A stretch of 64,000 nucleotides of DNA from a virus. Made by a program: the position numbers and the translations under genes. The stretch lies in IMG/VR virus record IMGVR_UViG_3300034418_012856, positions 1 through 64,000 of that record. One strand, 5' to 3'. Of this stretch, positions 58,626-64,000 are shown piece after piece. The notes below the pieces were generated by a model, which made no database searches, had not been told where the DNA came from, and worked only from the letters and a program-made list of their open reading frames with translations. Numbering within the stretch: position 1 is the first letter of the stretch; each line of letters begins with the position of its first letter.

Positions 58626-59063
58626 ATGCCAAGAATAGACGATTATATTTCTTTTAGTTCTAATAAGAAAAACAATATTTCCAACGAGTTTTCATTTTCA
58701 GCTGAACTCGGGTTACTTGATGTCCAGGTAGTTAATAGGCCACCTGAAATTAGTGATGTTGATTCTCTTGAGTGTGAGATTGAATACAAAGCTGGAATAG
58801 AGAGGAAAAAAGGGGGAATCCAAGATATTAGCTTTTTTGTAGAAAGTATTGAACTCGAAATTAAGGTTGATGATTACCCTAACGAACAAAAAGAATTTGA
58901 GTTTGATATTGTCCCCGATGCAACTATCCCTATTCCTTCCGTGGTAATTCAGAAGGGAACAAGGTTAGTTCCAACAGATCCAACTTTTCTAAGGATTGAT
59001 ATGAGAAAATCAATGAATCCGAAGGACTTTAAAGTGCAAATCCTTTTTGGAACAAATGAATAA
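58626..59063 (+). CDS. Unknown late beta-rich protein
   Basis: 145 aa, strand-rich with a regular pattern (SLECEIEYKAGIERKKGGIQ, FFVESIELEIKVDDYP). No family recognised. The late-type promoter suggests a virion component. It overlaps the next start through ATGAATAA. Confidence 0.65.
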   Translation: MPRIDDYISFSSNKKNNISNEFSFSAELGLLDVQVVNRPPEISDVDSLECEIEYKAGIERKKGGIQDISFFVESIELEIKVDDYPNEQKEFEFDIVPDATIPIPSVVIQKGTRLVPTDPTFLRIDMRKSMNPKDFKVQILFGTNE

Positions 59064-59967
59064 AGCCTTAAGTTTTAAACTATTTGGTAAACTCCACGAG
59101 TCTAAGTCCGTATCCAAAAGTGACATTGGTTTGATAGGACCTAACCTTAATGGAGAGATCAAATTAAAATTAGAGAATCCTGGACTAGTCCTAAAAAGGG
59201 TCGAGGAGGGAGATGACTATGTTTTCAGCATTGGAGAAAAGTCCTGCTCTATTCCAAAAAAGTACGTGGGTCTTAGTACCCAACCTGGTTTTGAAGTTGT
59301 TACTTTTGATACCAATATGAATTGGTTTAAGGATGAGAAAAACAGAAATGCCTTTGACGATATAGTGGAAGAATTCGTTTCGTCGAAATTTTCAAAAATG
59401 GGAAAATCTTTTAATAAGATTGAGGAGGATGCAAACGTTATCTTAGACATGCTAGGAATAGAAGATGATATTAAATCATGTAATCATTCTTCTGATTTAT
59501 CTTTGGATGCAGAGATCTCGAACGGTATGGAAATAGAGCTGGTTAAAGAAAATCACGATGACCTCTTTAAGAAGATATTCATTTATAGAGATTCTGATGC
59601 AATACATCCATTCCTTGCAATTAAAAGGAACGGGAATAGGTTCAGCTGTGAATACCGTACACCACGGGGAATGTTTGAGTGTAAACACGATTCAATTGCT
59701 GAAATGCTAGAGAATCCCGTTGATAAATATCTTCTTACTGTATGCACTGGAAGTGAAACAGAGGGTTCGCAAAGGGAACTAGTCGATCATCTAATGAAGC
59801 TTTTTAAATATCATTCTTGGTCTAATCCGGACCAAAAAAATCCTAAAAGTATCCAGGAGAGAAAAGAGATAAAAAGGGTAATGAGTATTTTAAAAAATTC
59901 AATACCCGACGATCACATCGAGGAAATGTACTCTGATGCTAGATCAAAATTTCTATCGAAAGGATAA
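59056..59967 (+). CDS. Candidate internal head protein 6
   Basis: 303 aa from the ATG in the ATGAATAA overlap (a TTG at 59047 is less likely). Leader MNKALSFKLFGKLHESKSVS has an LHE site. The body is mixed alpha/beta (FSIGEKSCSIPKKYVGLSTQ, RDSDAIHPFLAIKRNGNRFS). No family recognised. Confidence 0.6.
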   Translation: MNKALSFKLFGKLHESKSVSKSDIGLIGPNLNGEIKLKLENPGLVLKRVEEGDDYVFSIGEKSCSIPKKYVGLSTQPGFEVVTFDTNMNWFKDEKNRNAFDDIVEEFVSSKFSKMGKSFNKIEEDANVILDMLGIEDDIKSCNHSSDLSLDAEISNGMEIELVKENHDDLFKKIFIYRDSDAIHPFLAIKRNGNRFSCEYRTPRGMFECKHDSIAEMLENPVDKYLLTVCTGSETEGSQRELVDHLMKLFKYHSWSNPDQKNPKSIQERKEIKRVMSILKNSIPDDHIEEMYSDARSKFLSKG

Positions 59968-59984
59968 AAAGCGGAACACTTTAC

Positions 59985-60022
59985 AACATTCACCATATAA
60001 TTCTTAAATCCAGCAATGCTGT
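59985..60022. repeat. Nested imperfect palindrome in the spacer before 60087
   Basis: ATTCACC and GGTGAAT enclose CAGC-AAT-GCTG in a 119-base spacer with no gene. It could be an operator, a cruciform or an RNA hairpin. No late-type box and no clear -7 element were found in this spacer. Confidence 0.5.
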
Positions 60023-60086
60023 CCGGTGAATTGTTATTTTGCATATCTCTTCGAGTTCCAATTAAACTCTTAACATTTGAAGAAAA

Positions 60087-60761
60087 ATGGGATGGCTGAG
60101 TCGAATATTCAAGAAAAAGAAAATGGATCTTAAGGAAAAAACTTTAACAGAATTAAAGGAAGAATTATCCCAGGTTGACTTCCAGTGGATTAAAGGGGAT
60201 AAGATGGGTAACGTTGAGAAGTTCAACGGGGTTACTCAGGACGAAGCTACTGGAATGACTTTTGTACAGTTTATTGGTGGTGGAAGGATTAACATTGAGC
60301 TTTTGGAGGAGTATTTAGAAACATTCCCTGCTTCTAAGGTTGATTATAATAATACCTCTGGCAATATTGATTTGACTCAACCGGATGTTCAGATGCAAAA
60401 GCAACAGGTTATTCAGGAGCCCACCGTTTCTAAGCCTGTTAGAAATACTGTTTCTGCCATTGAGCTTGAAGAATCACCGATATATAAACTATTGAAACAG
60501 CAGAATGAAAATTGGGTGAATGTGAACATTACTCTTAAGTTAAATCTGCCTTCAAAAAATTTATACAATGTTTTAATTAGCTCCTTTGATGGTGCTAATG
60601 AGGAGATAATTAATTATGTGACCGAAGGAGTTGATATTGATGATATTAGAGGTGCTTTGGCAGAATCGATTACTTCTTATTATGGTGGAACTCAAAAATC
60701 AACTAGCCAAAGGATAAAGAAAAAGCAAGAAACCAAAACGGCGGAAGAAGATGACGAATAA
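60087..60761 (+). CDS. Unknown protein with basic N-terminus
   Basis: 224 aa. It opens MGWLSRIFKKKKMDLKEKTL (a possible membrane-peripheral basic helix), then a small alpha/beta domain and a second domain at about 135-205 (NWVNVNITLKLNLPSKNLYN). Charged C-terminus. It overlaps the Nudix gene by 11 bases. No family recognised. Confidence 0.65.
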   Translation: MGWLSRIFKKKKMDLKEKTLTELKEELSQVDFQWIKGDKMGNVEKFNGVTQDEATGMTFVQFIGGGRINIELLEEYLETFPASKVDYNNTSGNIDLTQPDVQMQKQQVIQEPTVSKPVRNTVSAIELEESPIYKLLKQQNENWVNVNITLKLNLPSKNLYNVLISSFDGANEEIINYVTEGVDIDDIRGALAESITSYYGGTQKSTSQRIKKKQETKTAEEDDE

Positions 60762-61326
60762 AATACTTTTTGAAACTAAGGGATTAAACCTTGTTGAGAG
60801 AGACGGTAGGGTTGGAGTAGTTCCAACTTTTATGAATGTTGTAGTAATGCCATTCGTTTCTGATGAACAAGGACTTCCTCTTGCTATTGGTGTCCTAAAG
60901 GAATCAAATCCCTTTAGAGAAGGTGGAATGACAGTTTCACTTATAACTGGCACAAGTGATGATGAGGATCCAGATCTTTTGACCACAGCAAAGAGAGAAT
61001 TGCTAGAAGAGAGTGGATTTGATGCACCAGAAAATGATAGGTGGTATTATTTGGGGTCAGTTACCTCCTCAAAGTTTGTAGACCATGAGCAGCCCTGCTT
61101 TGCTGTTGACGTAACAGGATTGCAAAAGGGAGAGGCTTTGACAGATGGAACAAAGGAGGAGCAAGAAATGGAATTTAAATTTATTCCAGCTAACGATGTT
61201 GTTAAAGCTAAAGATATCTTCATTCCTGGGCTTTTCCTTAAATTGTTCAAGTATGTTTTGGGAATTGACATACAAGGTTCCTCTCAAACTCCCGATGATG
61301 AAGTTTTTAAATTTTCTGCAGAATGA
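60751..61326 (+). CDS. Nudix hydrolase
   Basis: 191 aa. The Nudix core is AKRELLEESGF (the REUxEExGU part), preceded by a Gly at the expected distance (LITGTSDDEDPDL). It hydrolyses nucleoside diphosphate derivatives; substrates may include ADP-ribose or sugar nucleotides, the latter of interest given the heptose genes. It overlaps the next gene by four bases. Confidence 0.85.
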   Translation: MTNKILFETKGLNLVERDGRVGVVPTFMNVVVMPFVSDEQGLPLAIGVLKESNPFREGGMTVSLITGTSDDEDPDLLTTAKRELLEESGFDAPENDRWYYLGSVTSSKFVDHEQPCFAVDVTGLQKGEALTDGTKEEQEMEFKFIPANDVVKAKDIFIPGLFLKLFKYVLGIDIQGSSQTPDDEVFKFSAE

Positions 61327-61661
61327 GTCAATCAAGAAGACAAAGAAGACAAATGGCTAAACAGTTTGGCCTTTTAGGTAAAAAGGAATCTTTTTCTGAT
61401 ATGAGAGAAAGGATCAGGAGAGCACAACAGATGGGTAAACAAATACATCTGAAAAACCTTGAAAATAATCGCAATAACCAAATCGAGGCTGATTTGGATA
61501 AAGAAAGGAAGTCCCAAGATTCTTTAATCAAAGAGGTTGTTAATAGAGAAGATCGGGAGGAATCCGATATTCAATTAAATCCCGGGTCCTTTGACTTTTT
61601 AAATGATGTTAAAGATGGTCCGCAGGCTGCTAGTGAAAATGTGAGTGAGGATAATGCCTAA
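61323..61661 (+). CDS. Unknown small charged protein
   Basis: 112 aa, Gln/Arg-rich N-terminus (MSQSRRQRRQMAKQFGLLG) and acidic C-terminus. Predicted helical. No family recognised; it could bind nucleic acid through the basic end. It overlaps the next gene by 8 bases (ATGCCTAA). Confidence 0.7.
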   Translation: MSQSRRQRRQMAKQFGLLGKKESFSDMRERIRRAQQMGKQIHLKNLENNRNNQIEADLDKERKSQDSLIKEVVNREDREESDIQLNPGSFDFLNDVKDGPQAASENVSEDNA

Positions 61662-61989
61662 AGAAATTCCAAATACAACATTTTTACTTACCTCTCGGTC
61701 TTTAAAAGAGGCCAAAAGAAAATATTGCTCCGGTAAAACTTATTACATAGTTGATATAGGTAAAATAATTAGGGAGCTCGGATATGACATGGATGAATTA
61801 ACACCAGAGTCAGAATTCGTCATCAATTACGCTGTTCAGAAGAAAATTACACAAGGAATATATAGTACAAGATGCAATGACATCTTGGTGGTTTACAAAA
61901 ACATCTCACAGAGATTCGCAGAAAATTTAGAACATTTTCTAGCTGAGGACATGGAGGAGGAGTTTGAGTTTACCATCACGGTTGAATAA
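61654..61989 (+). CDS. Unknown small protein
   Basis: 111 aa from the ATG in the ATGCCTAA overlap (a GTG at 61645 would add three residues). Alpha/beta pattern with LTSRSLKEAKRKYCSGKTYY and DILVVYKNISQRFAENLEHF. The strand-helix layout hints at a small nucleotide- or kinase-like fold, but no motif confirms it. Confidence 0.7.
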   Translation: MPKEIPNTTFLLTSRSLKEAKRKYCSGKTYYIVDIGKIIRELGYDMDELTPESEFVINYAVQKKITQGIYSTRCNDILVVYKNISQRFAENLEHFLAEDMEEEFEFTITVE

Positions 61990-62008
61990 AAAAATCTTGA
62001 CTATATAA

Positions 62009-63958
62009 ATGTCAACTTCCAATAACAGGAACTCACAAACTGGATCTGTCTCTCAAACCGAAGGGTTTTCTAATAGGGTGTTAGGATTTGATTATGGAGC
62101 AACTAATGCTGCCAATAGTTCAATCTACGGATCAAAAGAAGCTCAGAGAGATGCTGCCTCATCACAGTTAACTGGCAGGATGTCCAATCTGGGATCTGTG
62201 AATCCCAACAAGGGTCCAACTGCAAGGACTCTTTTTTATAACGGGGGTTTCTATAGCTCAGATAATGCCAAATACGGGCAGTTTCTGCTTTATTCGTTTG
62301 GTAATAACCAAAATGACTTCATTCAGGAATACTACAAATCAGAAAACCGGGATTTCAACTCCAGGATTTCTTCTGTTTTAAGTGTTACTGGGAGAGGCGG
62401 TAGCAAGAACCCGTCTGCTGGCCAATTGGTAAATATTACCCAGACTACCCTTAACCAAATAGACTCAAACCCTGAAACAAGTGAGGAAAGGGAAAGCTTA
62501 AGTACAAGGGGTAATAAGTCTTTGATTGTTGGTGGCGCTTCCGCTCCTTATTATTGGAAGGATTTCCTTTATTGTAAATATTACGGATCAATCCCTAATA
62601 ATTATATGATTACCCTTAGAAGATTCCCAGCTCCGATGAGGGATAATCTTTCTATTCCAGATCAGCTCTTAGCAAGTGATCTTTATGGCAAGCAGGGAGC
62701 AGGAAGACCTGTTGCCCAAGCGGTAACGTGGTGGGGCGGTGACACAAACAATTCATTAAAAGACGTTATTGGATTTCAAGCCGGACTAAAATGGGATCCA
62801 AAAACACAGGATGATGTTAAGTACCAAAAAGGATTTGATCAAGGATTTTTCAAAAGTGTTCTTGGTCGAGCTTTTGCTGGTGCAGCTGCTGGTGCTGGAG
62901 CAGGTGACCTTTTAGCCAGAGCTGGTGATGTTGCCAACTTAGCTGTTGCAGCTACCGACGGAGGTAGAGATGAGGTCACTATACCTAAGATTAACTTTGC
63001 GTTGCGTGATAAGATGCTGACCGAGGGAGGTCCACTATCGGATTTTATATTTGTTTCTGTAGATACCGTCGATAAAACCTGGGTTAGAGATAGAGGTTTA
63101 ACTTTCTCAGAAGAACCCTTCCAGCTTGATTTTCATTATGAGCTTACCTCAGTTGGTGAGGTAAACACTAAAGCTGCAATGATCGATATATTAGGTAATT
63201 TGCTTGCTATTGGTACCAATTATGGAAATTTTTTAACCCCAGATATTAGATACGATAATACCTTCCCTGCTATCGGATTTCCTGGTGGTGAGGAGGGTCT
63301 CAAAGCATTTTATTCAGATCCTATTGGCTGGACAAAAACTGCAATTAAATTTTTGGCCAATCCTGATGCTGAAACCATGAACGATCCACAGGCTCAGGCT
63401 TTTAAAGAGTCTGCTGCCACTGTTGAAAAATCAATAGCTGAGCTACAAAGTGTGATTAAGCAGCTTGATAGCAACGATTTAGCTGAGCTCATTGAAAAAG
63501 ATGCAGCTATCGGTAATATTCTTGCTTTCGCATTGGCTGATGACTTTATACAAAATATACAGTTGCCTGTTGCTATCCAAACCGGAGCACCTACTGGAGA
63601 ATGGCACTTAGTAGTTGGCAATCCCATGAACCCAATAGCTATGATTGGTAATGTTATTTGTGAAGGTGTAGATATCCAATTTAGTGAAGTTTTAGGCCCT
63701 GATGATTTTCCAACAGAACTTGTTGCTACTTTTACATTAAGACACGGTAGGAATAGAGAAAGAGGTGAGATTGAAAGCATGTTCAATAGAGGTGATGGAA
63801 GGCTTTATCAGAGCACAATTCCGACATATGCTAGTAATCAATCTAGCTTTAACCAAGGTCTCTCCGATGGATCTACTGTTAGTACTTTCAGAGGAGGAAC
63901 AATTACTACAGATTCACCAAACGATATTTCAACTAGGAACGGAGGAACCCCTCAGTAA
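62009..63958 (+). CDS. Large tail/baseplate-like structural protein
   Basis: 649 aa. The N-terminal 90 residues are Ser/Asn-rich and flexible. The middle has PYYWKDFLYCKYYGSIPNNY and MITLRRFPAPMRDN, then a short Gly/Ala-rich segment (FAGAAAGAGAGDLLARAG). The C-terminal part (about 545-600) has VAIQTGAPTGEWHLVVGNPM and ICEGVDIQFSEVLGPDDFPT, the beta pattern of tube/baseplate-type domains. It is complete in the window. Function by composition only. Confidence 0.6.
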   Translation: MSTSNNRNSQTGSVSQTEGFSNRVLGFDYGATNAANSSIYGSKEAQRDAASSQLTGRMSNLGSVNPNKGPTARTLFYNGGFYSSDNAKYGQFLLYSFGNNQNDFIQEYYKSENRDFNSRISSVLSVTGRGGSKNPSAGQLVNITQTTLNQIDSNPETSEERESLSTRGNKSLIVGGASAPYYWKDFLYCKYYGSIPNNYMITLRRFPAPMRDNLSIPDQLLASDLYGKQGAGRPVAQAVTWWGGDTNNSLKDVIGFQAGLKWDPKTQDDVKYQKGFDQGFFKSVLGRAFAGAAAGAGAGDLLARAGDVANLAVAATDGGRDEVTIPKINFALRDKMLTEGGPLSDFIFVSVDTVDKTWVRDRGLTFSEEPFQLDFHYELTSVGEVNTKAAMIDILGNLLAIGTNYGNFLTPDIRYDNTFPAIGFPGGEEGLKAFYSDPIGWTKTAIKFLANPDAETMNDPQAQAFKESAATVEKSIAELQSVIKQLDSNDLAELIEKDAAIGNILAFALADDFIQNIQLPVAIQTGAPTGEWHLVVGNPMNPIAMIGNVICEGVDIQFSEVLGPDDFPTELVATFTLRHGRNRERGEIESMFNRGDGRLYQSTIPTYASNQSSFNQGLSDGSTVSTFRGGTITTDSPNDISTRNGGTPQ

Positions 63959-64000
63959 AAAACAATATTTAGCATATGTTGCAGATTGATATACTTAATA
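63959..64000. other. End of window, no feature seen
   Basis: The last 42 bases after the structural gene stop contain a short AT-rich stretch ending GATTGATATACTTAATA; the sequence is cut before any box or start could be judged. Confidence 0.6.

Noticed and set aside
60479-60489. Late-type box GATATATAAAC inside the 60087 gene
   Set aside because: The next start is about 270 bases away and no in-frame short product is apparent; probably chance in AT-rich DNA.
61858-61868. AATATATAGTA box inside the 61654 gene
   Set aside because: About 140 bases before the next ATG, outside the seen spacings; retained only as a weak possibility.
1-64000. tRNA genes, integrase, repressor, diversity-generating retroelement
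   Set aside because: No cloverleaf, tyrosine or serine recombinase motif, or reverse-transcriptase motif was seen on reading the window; a dedicated tRNA search was not possible here.

Overview
The window is a 64 kb segment of a tailed-phage genome of the T4-like (contractile tail) type. Genes are tightly packed, often overlapping by 1-11 bases, and all but one are on the + strand. It carries T4-type versions of both terminase subunits, tail sheath, tail tube, portal, prohead protease, major capsid protein, head-completion nuclease, DNA ligase, clamp loader, RNase H and the late sigma factor gp55. The DNA is AT-rich and leaders are A/T-rich with little Shine-Dalgarno. A few nucleotide-metabolism genes are preceded by TAnnTTTG, which resembles the Bacteroidota -7 element. 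The host is therefore probably a member of the Bacteroidota; this is an inference. No integrase, repressor, tRNA or CRISPR array is seen. DNA polymerase, helicase and primase must lie outside the window.

Layout. Bases 2-5425 hold a surface-sugar cluster: a 2OG-Fe(II)-like protein, two family-2 glycosyltransferases, a GT4-like enzyme and a heptosyltransferase of the TibC type. Bases 5493-17930 hold a neck/fibre-like fusion, small and large terminase, a very long tail sheath, two tail tubes, a hub-like protein with an overlapping reading frame and a tape-measure-like coiled coil. Bases 18014-21049 hold dCMP deaminase, an ECF-like sigma factor, a membrane protein and a PD-(D/E)XK nuclease. Bases 21162-26479 hold membrane proteins, a paralogous virion-like pair and a large repeat protein that ends on a -1 slippery site. 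Bases 26534-31259 hold gp55, gp4, an unknown protein and two different portal proteins. Bases 31270-40908 hold a heptose kinase, ligase, clamp loader, guanylate kinase, RNase H, gp62, a UVDE-fold protein, an Fpg-like glycosylase and an exonuclease. Bases 40975-53050 hold the head region: candidate internal proteins, a protease-scaffold fusion and the major capsid protein. Bases 53103-57782 hold sugar enzymes, an NMP-kinase-like protein, asparagine synthetase and internal-protein candidates. Bases 57783-63958 hold the lone minus-strand gene, a Nudix hydrolase, small unknowns and a large structural protein.

Regulation. A box reading GATATATA(A/G) lies 25-35 bases before the start codon of most virion genes, on both strands where needed, and not before the DNA-metabolism genes. 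It resembles the T4 late promoter (TATAAATA) and fits the gp55 homologue. At several sites the box sits inside an inverted repeat, so a transcript reading through from upstream would fold over the start region while a late transcript starting at the box would not. This is the arrangement known for T4 genes e, soc and 49.

Other points that stand out: a probable -1 frameshift at A AAA AAC (26294) joining a 59-codon extension that carries the same repeats as the upstream gene; a possible +1 shift at UUU UGA (16311); an internal late-type box that could make a separate scaffold from the protease gene; a repeated N-terminal motif resembling the T4 capsid-targeting sequence on many unknown proteins and on a nucleotidyltransferase-like enzyme; paired portal and tube genes; and repair-enzyme folds that have lost their usual metal ligands.
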